64,000 nt of DNA from Labedella populi (GTDB lineage Bacteria > Actinomycetota > Actinomycetes > Actinomycetales > Microbacteriaceae). Below are positions 36,279-44,939 of the stretch, in pieces. How positions within the stretch are numbered: position 1 is the first letter of the stretch; every line of letters starts with the position of its first letter. Location: contig NZ_RZNC01000003.1 in assembly GCF_004078655.1 (NCBI RefSeq), positions 62,001 to 126,000 on the forward strand. Reading direction: 5' to 3'. The notes beneath the pieces were generated by a model. It made no database searches, was not told the DNA's origin, and saw nothing but the letters and a program-made list of their open reading frames with translations. Made by a program: the position numbers and the translations under genes.

Positions 36279-37325
36279 TCAGAGCTCGTTCTGCCGCGGT
36301 ATCACGACCTGCTTGATGATGAGGAGGACCGCCGCCGCCGTCGGTATCGCGATGAGCGCCCCGAGGATCCCGAGGAGGGAGCCCCCGGCGAGAGCGGCGA
36401 TCACGACGACGGCTCCCGGCACGGCGACGGCACGCTTCATGATGTTGGGGCTCAAAACGTACGCTTCGATCTGCATGTAGATGAGGTAGTAGACGGCGGC
36501 GACGAGCGCCGTCAACGGGGATCCGAGTCCCGGGATCAGGCACACGAGCGAGATGATGATGGACCCGGTGAGGGTGCCGACGAGCGGGATCAGGGAGAAG
36601 AAGAACCCGATGCACGCGAGCACCGGCGGGAACGGCGCGTCGATGATCGACAGCACGATGTAGCTGAGGAGGCCGCTGCATGCGGCGATCGTCACCTGTC
36701 CGGTGACGTAGCGCCCGACGGAGTCGGTGATCTGCTCGGCGAGATCGGCGAAACGCGCGCGCTTCGTCGCGGGCACCAGCTGATAGAGGCCGCGCTTCGT
36801 GGCGGGCAACGACGCGGTGAAGTAGATCGTGAGGATGAGCACGATGAGCGCGCCGAAGAAGCCCGAGCCGATGGCGAAGACGACCTGAACGGCACCGCTG
36901 CCGATGTTCGTGATGTTGTCGGTGATGAACGAGCCTGCCTCGGTGATGATGAGATCCACGTTGAGGAACGGGAACTGATCGCGCAGGTTCTCGATGAACT
37001 CGTTCGAGCTCACCTGTCGTTGGAGGAGCGGGACGAGGCGGGCGAGCTCACCGATCTGGTCGACGATGATCGGCACCACCATCCAGACGAGTCCGCCGAA
37101 GAGTGCGAGCAGGACGGCGACGACGATGATGAGCGCGAGCCAGCGGGGGAGCCCTCGCCTCTCGAGCCACGTCACGATGGGATCGAGACCGAGAGCGAGG
37201 AATAACGCCGCGCCGATGTAGACGAGGATCGTCTGGAGGTTGCCGATGGAGACGAGGATCAGGAGGCCGAGCCCGACGCCGAGGGTGCCGACCAACCCGA
37301 CGCGGAACGCGTTCTGGATCCTCAT
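36279..37325 (-). CDS. AI-2E family transporter
   Basis: The 348-aa polytopic protein has about eight transmembrane helices, with the family's large polar loop between helices 3 and 4 (residues about 95-140) and the C-terminal conserved FFFSLIPLVGTLTGS and YVLSPNIMKRAVAVP segments. Members (PF01594) include AI-2 exporter TqsA and Na+/H+ antiporter-like proteins, so the substrate cannot be named. It is convergent with the hydrolase gene and divergent from the next gene. Confidence 0.92.
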   Translation of the reverse strand: MRIQNAFRVGLVGTLGVGLGLLILVSIGNLQTILVYIGAALFLALGLDPIVTWLERRGLPRWLALIIVVAVLLALFGGLVWMVVPIIVDQIGELARLVPLLQRQVSSNEFIENLRDQFPFLNVDLIITEAGSFITDNITNIGSGAVQVVFAIGSGFFGALIVLILTIYFTASLPATKRGLYQLVPATKRARFADLAEQITDSVGRYVTGQVTIAACSGLLSYIVLSIIDAPFPPVLACIGFFFSLIPLVGTLTGSIIISLVCLIPGLGSPLTALVAAVYYLIYMQIEAYVLSPNIMKRAVAVPGAVVVIAALAGGSLLGILGALIAIPTAAAVLLIIKQVVIPRQNEL

Positions 37326-37522
37326 CCGGCCTCCTCCATGCTCGACTCGACAATCCTAGGGTGCCGACCGCTCGGGGCCCGATCGGTGGCGGAGAGAGGC
37401 GTTGGAGGTCGCGCTCAGCGTTTATCCGATATTCTGGAGCGTCCCGTGTCCGTTGCCGCGCCGTGTCCATCCCGCTCGACGTGCCGTTCCGCCCGTCCAC
37501 CGGCAACGTAGAAGGAGTGTTC

Positions 37523-39391
37523 GTGCGTTTCGTTCTCGCCATCGCCGCATTCGTGGTCGCTGCAGCGATGATCGTCCTGGGCATCGCCCAGCGGACGGTC
37601 TTCCTCCCCCCGTCGACCGTCGCCGCCGAGGGGACGGTCGAGGGCGGACTGCCTTACACGCTCGTGAGCGGCGCCGTCCTGAATTCGCGCGACGGGTCGC
37701 AGACCGTGACCGTGACGGGGTCCGATGCCGTCTTCGTGGCCTACGGCCGCACGAGCGACGTCATGGCGTGGCTCGGCGACAGCGAGTACGCCGAGCTCTC
37801 CGTTGACGAGGAGACGGGCAACCTCACCACCACCCTGAGGGGCGGTGAGCAGGCTGAGGACACGGGTGCGACTCCGACACCGACGCCGACGGGCTCCGCT
37901 GATCCTGCCGGCCCCGAGACTGCCGAGGGGGAGGACGCCGAGGCCGACGAGGAAGCCCGTGCGGACGAGACGCCGATCGAGACGATCCGGGATCCGCGCG
38001 GGTCCGACTTGTGGCTCAGCGAGTACTCCGAGGAGCAAGCCGTCATCGCGCCGATCAGCGTGCCGGAGGACGTCAGCGTCCTCATCGCCTCGAACGGTGA
38101 GGAGGCGGCTCCGGACACCGTGCGCCTCTCATGGCCGGTGAGCAATGCAACTCCGTGGGCGGGTCCCCTGATCGCGGGCGGCATCCTGCTGCTCGTTGTC
38201 GGCCTCGTCCTCTACCTCCTCGGTTTGAACCACCTCCGCAAGTCGCGCGGTCCGCGTCGCAAGGGCATCACCGCGGGTCCGGGACTCGAGCAGACAGCCA
38301 AGCCGCCACGCCGCCGCCGCCGAGTCCGATCACGGGCTCGCTCGACGATGCGCGCGACGGTACCGATGCTGCTCGTCTCCGGCCTGTTGCTGAGCGGCTG
38401 CTCGGCGAGCTACTGGCCGGACCTCTCCGCATCCGAGGAGACCCCCGAACCGACGGACAGTGTCGCGGTGCTCCCGGAGACCACGGACGAGGTCGCTGCT
38501 CCGGCGGTCACGGTGCCCCAACTCGAGCGCATCATCTCGCGGATCTCAGCGGTGGCAACGGAGGCCGACGCGGATCGCAACAGTGAACTCGCCGCGACGC
38601 GCTTCTCCGGCGCGGCGCTCCAGGAGCGTCAGTCCAACTACACCATCCGTGGAAAGGTGTCCGACTACGGGGCGCCCCGCGCGATCCCGTCGTCCCCGCT
38701 GCTCCTGTCGCTCCCGCAAGCCACCGACGTGTGGCCGCGGACGGTCTTCACGGTCGTAGGAGACCAGGAAGACACGGAGACGCCCCTCATCGCGCTCATG
38801 CTCCGGCAGGAAACGCCGCGGTCGAACTACACGGTCGACTACGCCGTCTCGCTGGAACCGAACGCGACGATCCCCGAGTCCGCTCCCGCGTCCGTCGGCG
38901 CCGCGTTCATCCCGCCGGACTCGCCCCTCATGCTCGTGGCACCGAACAATCTGGCCACGTCCTACTCGGACCTCATCGCTGCGGGCGCGGAGAGCGAATA
39001 CGCCCCGCTCTTCGCCGAGAGTGATCCGTTCCGCGAGATCATCGCGAGTGACCGCGCGGCGAAGGACGAGGGTCTCGAGGAGACGGCGACCATCGAATTC
39101 TCGACGGCACCGGGGGAGACGGACCCGCTCGGGCTCGCGACCATTTCCTCCGGCGCGATCGTCGCCGTCAGCATCGAGGAGACCGAGACGGCAAAACCCG
39201 TGGAGAGTGGTGCCGTGGTCAAGCCGACCGGAGCCATCGCGGCTCTCGTCGGACTCGAGGAGACCGCGAAGGGTACGACGGCCACGTACGCCGACCAGTT
39301 GCTGTTCTACGTCCCACCGGCGGACTCGACCGACACGGTCGTGCTCCTCGGTTTCAGTCAGGCCCTCATCTCTGCGAAGGAGTTGTCATGA
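37523..39391 (+). CDS. large envelope protein with mid-chain lipobox
   Basis: I do not recognise a family. The 622-aa protein has an N-terminal transmembrane helix (residues about 3-21), an extracytoplasmic domain rich in Thr/Glu, a second helix (about 213-235), a very basic cytoplasmic linker with PPRRRRRVRSRARS, then a typical type II signal peptide, MRATVPMLLVSGLLLSGCSA, at residues 276-295 with lipobox LLSGC (Cys293). A 330-residue extracellular domain follows. GTG 37523 has a GAAGGAG SD 5 nt upstream. An in-frame ATG at 38348 begins the lipoprotein half exactly. The thioredoxin-like gene overlaps by ATGA. Confidence 0.85.
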   Translation: MRFVLAIAAFVVAAAMIVLGIAQRTVFLPPSTVAAEGTVEGGLPYTLVSGAVLNSRDGSQTVTVTGSDAVFVAYGRTSDVMAWLGDSEYAELSVDEETGNLTTTLRGGEQAEDTGATPTPTPTGSADPAGPETAEGEDAEADEEARADETPIETIRDPRGSDLWLSEYSEEQAVIAPISVPEDVSVLIASNGEEAAPDTVRLSWPVSNATPWAGPLIAGGILLLVVGLVLYLLGLNHLRKSRGPRRKGITAGPGLEQTAKPPRRRRRVRSRARSTMRATVPMLLVSGLLLSGCSASYWPDLSASEETPEPTDSVAVLPETTDEVAAPAVTVPQLERIISRISAVATEADADRNSELAATRFSGAALQERQSNYTIRGKVSDYGAPRAIPSSPLLLSLPQATDVWPRTVFTVVGDQEDTETPLIALMLRQETPRSNYTVDYAVSLEPNATIPESAPASVGAAFIPPDSPLMLVAPNNLATSYSDLIAAGAESEYAPLFAESDPFREIIASDRAAKDEGLEETATIEFSTAPGETDPLGLATISSGAIVAVSIEETETAKPVESGAVVKPTGAIAALVGLEETAKGTTATYADQLLFYVPPADSTDTVVLLGFSQALISAKELS

Positions 39392-40332
39392 GCATCCCCA
39401 TGAACCCGGGTGCCAATCTCCGCGGCGCCGTCGACCTCTCGGGTCTAGCGTCGCGTCCCTCGACGGCGGCCGCCGCGAGCGGTACCGATGCGGCCGGCGG
39501 CGATGCCATCAGCGTGCCATCGCTCGTGCTCGGTGGGACCGACCAGAACTTCGGTCAGTTCATCGAGTTGTCGGCGCGCGTCCCCGTCGTCGTCGAGCTC
39601 TTCTCCGCGCGATCAGAGGCGAGCATCGCCTTCGCTCCCATTCTCGAGCGCCTCGTCGTCCAGCAGGGGGGCGCTCTCGTACTCGTCCGCGTCGACATCG
39701 ACGCCAATCCCCAACTCGTCCAGGGACTCCAGGCGACGACCGCTCCGACCGTGGTCGTGCTGATCGGCGGCCAGCCGATGCCGCTCTTCCAGGGCGCCGT
39801 CCCCGAGGCGCAGTTGTCCCAGGTCATGGGACGCGTCGTCGAGGCGGCGGCTCAGAGTGGCGTGTCCGGTCGCGTGATCGTCGAGGGGGGCGCGGAGGCC
39901 CCGGTGCCTGAGCCCGAATTGCCGCCTCTGCACCAGGAGGCCTACGACGCGATCGGCCGCCAGGACTACGAGGCCGCCATCGCCGCGTACAGGAAGCAGA
40001 TCCTCCAGGCACCCAACGACCGTGAGGCGGTCGCTGGGCTCGCACAGGTGAGTCTGCTGCACCGGCTCGGCGGTAAGACTCTCGACGCCATCCGTGCCGC
40101 AGCGGCCGCCGGTCCCGACGACGTGGATGCCCAGCTCGACGTCGCCGATCTCGATCTCTCCGGAGGGCACGTCGCCGACGCCTTCGACCGCTTGCTCGGG
40201 CTGTTCCCGTCACTCGACGGCGACGGGCGCGACCGGGTGCGCGAGCGTCTGCTCGACTACTTCGAGATCGTCGGCGTCGCGGATCCTCTCGTCGCTTCGG
40301 CGCGGGCACGGCTCGCCGGCCTGCTCTACTAG
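39388..40332 (+). CDS. YbbN/CnoX-like thioredoxin-TPR protein lacking CxxC
   Basis: YbbN/CnoX proteins combine a thioredoxin domain with TPRs and act as co-chaperones. The 314-aa protein has a thioredoxin fold (FIELSARVPVVVELFSARSE, VRVDIDANPQLVQGLQATTA, PTVVVLIGGQ) and C-terminal TPR-like helices (YDAIGRQDYEAAIAAYRKQI). The CGPC active site is replaced by SEAS in ELFSARSEASIAFAP, so it cannot do dithiol redox chemistry. Its ATG overlaps the stop of the envelope protein. A strong hairpin separates it from convergent glgB. Confidence 0.9.
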   Translation: MSIPMNPGANLRGAVDLSGLASRPSTAAAASGTDAAGGDAISVPSLVLGGTDQNFGQFIELSARVPVVVELFSARSEASIAFAPILERLVVQQGGALVLVRVDIDANPQLVQGLQATTAPTVVVLIGGQPMPLFQGAVPEAQLSQVMGRVVEAAAQSGVSGRVIVEGGAEAPVPEPELPPLHQEAYDAIGRQDYEAAIAAYRKQILQAPNDREAVAGLAQVSLLHRLGGKTLDAIRAAAAAGPDDVDAQLDVADLDLSGGHVADAFDRLLGLFPSLDGDGRDRVRERLLDYFEIVGVADPLVASARARLAGLLY

Positions 40333-40369
40333 CGTCCGGCACGGTCCCGCACGTCGCAACCGACGGTCA

Positions 40370-40409
40370 ACGACGAAGCGCCCTGTCCTCGGACAGGGCG
40401 CTTCGTCGT
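40370..40409. terminator. bidirectional terminator between ybbN-like gene and glgB
   Basis: Bases 40370-40388 are the exact reverse complement of 40391-40409, a 19-bp arm with a 2-nt centre (effective loop 4-6 nt). It lies between two convergent genes, ending 20 nt before the glgB stop, and can act on both strands. Confidence 0.9.
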
Positions 40410-40428
40410 TCGCGTGCTCAGCCGCCGG

Positions 40429-42762
40429 TCAGCGTCGACGCTTCAACCAGAGCCCGGCGAGGGGCGGGAGCGTGATGTCTGCCGAGGCGGGCCGGCCGGC
40501 CCAGGGCTCGTCCTTCACGGTGACGCTTCCGAGATTGCCGATCCCGGATCCGCCGAACTCCGCAGCGTCCGAATTGAGGATCTCGTCCCACTCGCCCGGG
40601 TGCGGGAATCCGGCCCGATACGGGCCGACGGTGGTGCCGGAGAAGTTCATGAACACGGCGATCTCGTCGCCGTTCGAGTCACGACGCAGGAACGAGACGA
40701 TGTTCCGAGTGGAGTCCCCGCCGTCGAGCCACTCGAACCCGGACGCGTCGTTGTCGTGCTCCCACAGGGCCGGGTTCTCCCGGTAGACCCGGTTGAGCTG
40801 CGTGACGAGCGAGTGCACGCCGCGGTGCGCGGGCTGGTCGAGGATCCACCAGTCGAGGTCGCGCGCCTCCGACCATTCGGAGAGCTGACCGAACTCCTGG
40901 CCCATGAACAGGAGCTGCTTGCCCGGATGCGCCCACATGAAGGTCAGGAAGGCCCGCATGTTCGCGAGCTTCTGCCAGTGGTCGCCGGGCATCTTGCCGA
41001 TGAGCGAGCCCTTCCCGTGCACGACCTCGTCGTGGCTGATGGGGAGGAGGAAGTTCTCGCTGAACGCGTAGAGGAACGAGAACGTAATCTCACCGTGGTG
41101 GAAGGACCGCCACATGGGGTCGTTCGCGATGTATTGCAGGGAGTCGTGCATCCAGCCCATGTTCCACTTGAGACCGAAGCCGAGCCCGCCGCCGCTCGTC
41201 GGCGCGGTGACACCGCCCCAGTTGGTCGACTCCTCGGCGATCATGACGATGCCGGGATTTCGACGATAGGCCGTGGCGTTCGCCTCCTGCAGGAGACTGA
41301 TCGCCTCGAGGTTCTCGTTGCCTCCGTGGACGTTCGGGAGCCACTCGCCCGGTTGACGGGAGTAGTCGAGGTAGAGCATCGAGGCGACGGCGTCGACGCG
41401 CAGTCCATCGACGTGGAACTCCTCGATCCAGTAGAGCGCGTTCGCCACGAGGAAGTTCCGCACCTGCGGATTCCCGAAGTCGAAGATGAGCGTTCCCCAG
41501 TCCTTGTGCTCGCCGCGGCGCGGGTCGGGGTGCTCGTAGAGCGCCTCGCCGTCGAAGCGCGCAAGCGCCCACGTGTCGGTAGCGAAGTGACCGGGGACCC
41601 AGTCGACGAGGACGCCGATACCCGCCTGGTGGAGCCGATCGATGAGGTAACGGAGGTCGTCGGGGTCGCCGAAGCGGCTCGTCGGCGCATAGTATCCGGT
41701 GACCTGGTAGCCCCACGAGCCACCGAACGGGTGCTCGGCGAGTGGCATGAATTCCACGTGGGTGAAGCCGAGCTCGGTGACGTACTCGATCAGATGATCG
41801 GCGAGCTCGCGGTACCCGAGACCGAGGCGCCAAGAGCCCGCGTGCAGCTCGTAGACACTCATCGGACCGTTGTGAGGGTCCCGGGCGGCTCTCGCCGTCA
41901 TCCACTCCTCGTCGTTCCACGAGTAGTCGGACTCGGTCACGATGGAAGCGGTGAGGCCGGCGGTCTCGGAGAAGCGAGCAAGCGGGTCGGCCTTCGAGAC
42001 CCAGCGGCCATCACGGCCGCGCAGCTCGAACTTGTAGAGCGCGCCGGTTTCGACGCCCGGGACGAAGATCTCCCACACGCCGGAGCCGCCCATCGAACGC
42101 AAGGCATGTCCCTCGCCGTGCCAGTCGTTGAAAGTGCCGATGACCCTGACGGCACTTGCATGAGGCGCCCACACGGTGAACGAGGTGCCGGTGACCGGCC
42201 GCTCCGCCGTCCCGAGGGTGCGGCGGTGCGCGCCGAGGACGTCCCACAAGCGCTCGTGCCGACCTTCGCCGATGAGATGAAGATCGAGTTCACCGATGGC
42301 TGGGGCGAACGCATACGCGTCGTCCGCCACCCAATCGGGGCCGCCGTCGTAGGAGGCCTCGATGCGATATCCCTGGTGCCCCGCCACATGTGCGCCTTGC
42401 CAGATTCCGGAGCGGACGTGTGAGAGCTCGACCCGGGCGCCGCTGTCGAGCGTCGCGGAGACCCGCGTTGCGAGCGGCCGGCGGGTGCGGATGACGGTCA
42501 AGGCGTCCGAGACGCCCTCGGAAGCCACCGGGTGGCTTCCGAGAACGGAGTGCGGGTCGTGGTGCTCTCCCGCGGCGACGCGGTCGAGGACGCCGTCGTC
42601 GAGCGCGGGGATCGCGACCTTGTCAGGGGCCGATCGCTGACGCGTCGTCGATACGGCGTCGGGAGTGGCGGCGTCGGGAGTGGCGGCGTCGGGCGCGTAG
42701 ATGCCGGGAGCGGCGTCGTCTGCGGAGCCGGCGGGCGGCGGGGTCGGGGGGATCGTGCTCAC
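40429..42762 (-). CDS. glgB: 1,4-alpha-glucan branching enzyme GlgB
   Basis: GlgB moves alpha-1,4 oligomers to alpha-1,6 positions in glycogen-like glucan. The 777-aa protein has two N-terminal carbohydrate-binding/isoamylase domains ([20 protein letters not shown]), then a GH13 barrel with [35 protein letters not shown] (nucleophile Asp457), [11 protein letters not shown] (Glu acid) and [14 protein letters not shown]. The first about 60 residues are low-complexity with an ATPDA repeat. GTG 42762 lies 2 nt from the glgE stop, with GGAGGA 6 nt upstream, so glgE-glgB form an operon. Confidence 0.96.
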   Translation of the reverse strand: MSTIPPTPPPAGSADDAAPGIYAPDAATPDAATPDAVSTTRQRSAPDKVAIPALDDGVLDRVAAGEHHDPHSVLGSHPVASEGVSDALTVIRTRRPLATRVSATLDSGARVELSHVRSGIWQGAHVAGHQGYRIEASYDGGPDWVADDAYAFAPAIGELDLHLIGEGRHERLWDVLGAHRRTLGTAERPVTGTSFTVWAPHASAVRVIGTFNDWHGEGHALRSMGGSGVWEIFVPGVETGALYKFELRGRDGRWVSKADPLARFSETAGLTASIVTESDYSWNDEEWMTARAARDPHNGPMSVYELHAGSWRLGLGYRELADHLIEYVTELGFTHVEFMPLAEHPFGGSWGYQVTGYYAPTSRFGDPDDLRYLIDRLHQAGIGVLVDWVPGHFATDTWALARFDGEALYEHPDPRRGEHKDWGTLIFDFGNPQVRNFLVANALYWIEEFHVDGLRVDAVASMLYLDYSRQPGEWLPNVHGGNENLEAISLLQEANATAYRRNPGIVMIAEESTNWGGVTAPTSGGGLGFGLKWNMGWMHDSLQYIANDPMWRSFHHGEITFSFLYAFSENFLLPISHDEVVHGKGSLIGKMPGDHWQKLANMRAFLTFMWAHPGKQLLFMGQEFGQLSEWSEARDLDWWILDQPAHRGVHSLVTQLNRVYRENPALWEHDNDASGFEWLDGGDSTRNIVSFLRRDSNGDEIAVFMNFSGTTVGPYRAGFPHPGEWDEILNSDAAEFGGSGIGNLGSVTVKDEPWAGRPASADITLPPLAGLWLKRRR

Positions 42763-42764
42763 GG

Positions 42765-44834
42765 TCAGTCCTCCAAGACTTCGAGAATGTGCACCGGCGT
42801 CGTGAAGGCGTCGAGCTTGACGTAGTTGTCCTCGCCCCACTGCCAGACGGCATCGCTGACGAGGTCGTGCACGCGGAACGGGGTGCCGTGCGGGACACCG
42901 AAGGCCGTCGAGTCCAGGTGGACGACGGTCTCCCTGACGGAGTGCGGGTCGACGTTGGCGACGACGATGATCGTGTCCGATGCGCCTGTCGGCGAGAGCT
43001 CCGCGGACACGTGCTTCGAGTAGACGAGGATGTTCTCGTCCTCGGACGAGTGGATGCGGAGGTTCCGCAGCTGCCCGAGGGCGGGGTGCTCGCGCCGGAC
43101 GCGGTTCAACGTGCCGATGAACAGGCCGAGCGACGCCCCGGCGGCTTCGGCGGCGGCATAATCGCGCACCTTGTACTCGTACTTCTCGTTGTCGATGTTC
43201 TCCTCGGAGCCCGGGCGGGCGACGTTCTCGAAGAGTTCGAAGCCCGAGTAGACCCCCCAGAGTCCGCCGGCGGTCGCGGCGAGCGCCGCACGGATCGTGA
43301 AGGCGGCCGGTCCGCCGAACTGCAGGTACTCCGTGAGGATGTCCGGCGTGTTGACGAACAGATTCGGCCGGTAGTAGTCCGCCGTCTCCGTCGAGATGCT
43401 CGTGAAGAACTCCTCCAGCTCTTCCCGGGTGTTCCGCCAGGTGAAGTAGGAGTACCCCTGCTGGAAGCCCACCTTCGCGAGCGCTCGCATCATGGCAGGC
43501 CGCGTGAACGCCTCGGCGAGGAACACGACGTCGGGGTCCGTCGAGTTGACCTCGCCGATGAGCCACTCCCAGAATTCGACGGGCTTCGTGTGGGGGTTGT
43601 CGACACGGAAGGTGCGGACTCCGAGGGACATCCAGTAGCGCACGATCCTCAGGACCTCGGCTCTGATGCCCTCCGGGTCGTTGTCGAAGTTGATCGGATA
43701 GATGTCCTGGTACTTCTTGGGCGGATTCTCCGCATAGGCGATCGAACCGTCGGGAAGCGTCGTGAACCACTCGGGGTGCTCGGTCACCCACGGGTGATCG
43801 GGCGACGCCTGGAGCGCCAGATCGATCGCGACCTCGAGACCGAGGTCGGCCGCCGACCGGAGGAACGACTCGAAGTCCTCGACGGTACCGAGGTCCGGGT
43901 GGATGGCATCATGCCCGCCGTCAGCCGATCCGATGGCCCAGGGCGAGCCGGGGTCGTTCGGCCCGGCCTCGAGCGAATTGTTCGGGCCCTTGCGGAACGC
44001 CTGTCCGATGGGGTGGATGGGAGGGAGGTAGACGACGTCGAAGCCCATGGCGGCGACGGCTGGGAGTCGCTTCGCAGCCGTACTGAAGGTTCCGGAGACC
44101 CACGATCCGTCCTCGAGCTTCCGTGCGCCCTCCGATCGAGGGAAGAACTCATACCACGATGCGAATCCGGCGCGCGTACGCTCGACCCGGATGGTGCGCT
44201 GTGCGCTCGTCGATCGGAGCCCCATGAAGGGGCGCTCGCGGGCGATGCGCGCAAGTTCCGGGTCGTCGAGCACCGCGCGGCGCTCGGCTCCCTTCTTAAC
44301 GGAGGAGAGGCTCTTGGCGAGACGGCCGAGGTACGTGCGCTCCTTCGCGGGGCGGGTGGACTCCGTCGACGCCGCCTGCAGGAGCTGTGCACCCATGGTG
44401 TACATGAGCTCGACGTCGATCCCCGCGTCGATCTTGATCTCCGCGTTGTGGTGCCACGTCGCGAACTCGTCGGCGAACGCGAGGATGCGATACGTCCACG
44501 GACCGACCTCGTCGAGCCGCGCCTCGCCCTCCCACGAGTCGGTTCCCGGTGCCCCGGGGTCGAGCACGACGGTCGTCTCGGCTCCTGCGGGAGACGTCAG
44601 GAGTGCGCGGACGCCGATGAGGTCGTGTCCCTCACGGAACGCCGTCGCCCGGAAGGGGACGATCTCGCCCGCGAAGGCCTTCGCCGGCCATCGGCCGCCC
44701 TCGACCTCTGGCGATACGCCGAGGATGGGGATCCGTCCGATCGACGCGGTCCCGGGGCTCGGCAGAGACCGCTCCGGAGTCGTCGTCGGTTGAGCCTTCT
44801 GCGCCGACTGAAGGTCGGCCGTCTTCTTCGCCAC
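42765..44834 (-). CDS. glgE: maltosyltransferase GlgE
   Basis: GlgE extends alpha-1,4-glucan using alpha-maltose-1-phosphate. The 689-aa GH13_3 protein has an N-terminal domain ([20 protein letters not shown]), the [19 protein letters not shown] segment, [36 protein letters not shown] (nucleophile Asp412), [14 protein letters not shown] and the C-terminal domain. GTG 44834 is the best start for homology; GAGG immediately precedes it, so initiation may be weak or leaderless. It is divergent from glgP. TreS, Pep2/Mak and GlgM, which make its donor, are not in the window. Confidence 0.96.
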   Translation of the reverse strand: MAKKTADLQSAQKAQPTTTPERSLPSPGTASIGRIPILGVSPEVEGGRWPAKAFAGEIVPFRATAFREGHDLIGVRALLTSPAGAETTVVLDPGAPGTDSWEGEARLDEVGPWTYRILAFADEFATWHHNAEIKIDAGIDVELMYTMGAQLLQAASTESTRPAKERTYLGRLAKSLSSVKKGAERRAVLDDPELARIARERPFMGLRSTSAQRTIRVERTRAGFASWYEFFPRSEGARKLEDGSWVSGTFSTAAKRLPAVAAMGFDVVYLPPIHPIGQAFRKGPNNSLEAGPNDPGSPWAIGSADGGHDAIHPDLGTVEDFESFLRSAADLGLEVAIDLALQASPDHPWVTEHPEWFTTLPDGSIAYAENPPKKYQDIYPINFDNDPEGIRAEVLRIVRYWMSLGVRTFRVDNPHTKPVEFWEWLIGEVNSTDPDVVFLAEAFTRPAMMRALAKVGFQQGYSYFTWRNTREELEEFFTSISTETADYYRPNLFVNTPDILTEYLQFGGPAAFTIRAALAATAGGLWGVYSGFELFENVARPGSEENIDNEKYEYKVRDYAAAEAAGASLGLFIGTLNRVRREHPALGQLRNLRIHSSEDENILVYSKHVSAELSPTGASDTIIVVANVDPHSVRETVVHLDSTAFGVPHGTPFRVHDLVSDAVWQWGEDNYVKLDAFTTPVHILEVLED

Positions 44835-44927
44835 CCTCAAACCGTATCCCGTCGGCCGGCCGGGCGGCAGGGTCCCGGACGGGGCCGCGCCGGTGGATGC
44901 CGACGCGCTACACTCCGCCCCCTCCTC

Positions 44928-44933
44928 TAGGCT
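44928..44933 (+). promoter_or_regulatory. -10 hexamer TAGGCT, leaderless glgP promoter
   Basis: TAGGCT ends 6 nt before GTG 44940 and lies in the 105-nt divergent gap with glgE. Confidence 0.55.
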
Positions 44934-44939
44934 GGGCGC

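Noticed and set aside
40414-44930. Long plus-strand open frames opposite glgB and glgE
   Set aside because: They have Arg/Val/Asp-rich translations typical of the complement of GH13 genes, with no homology or SD.
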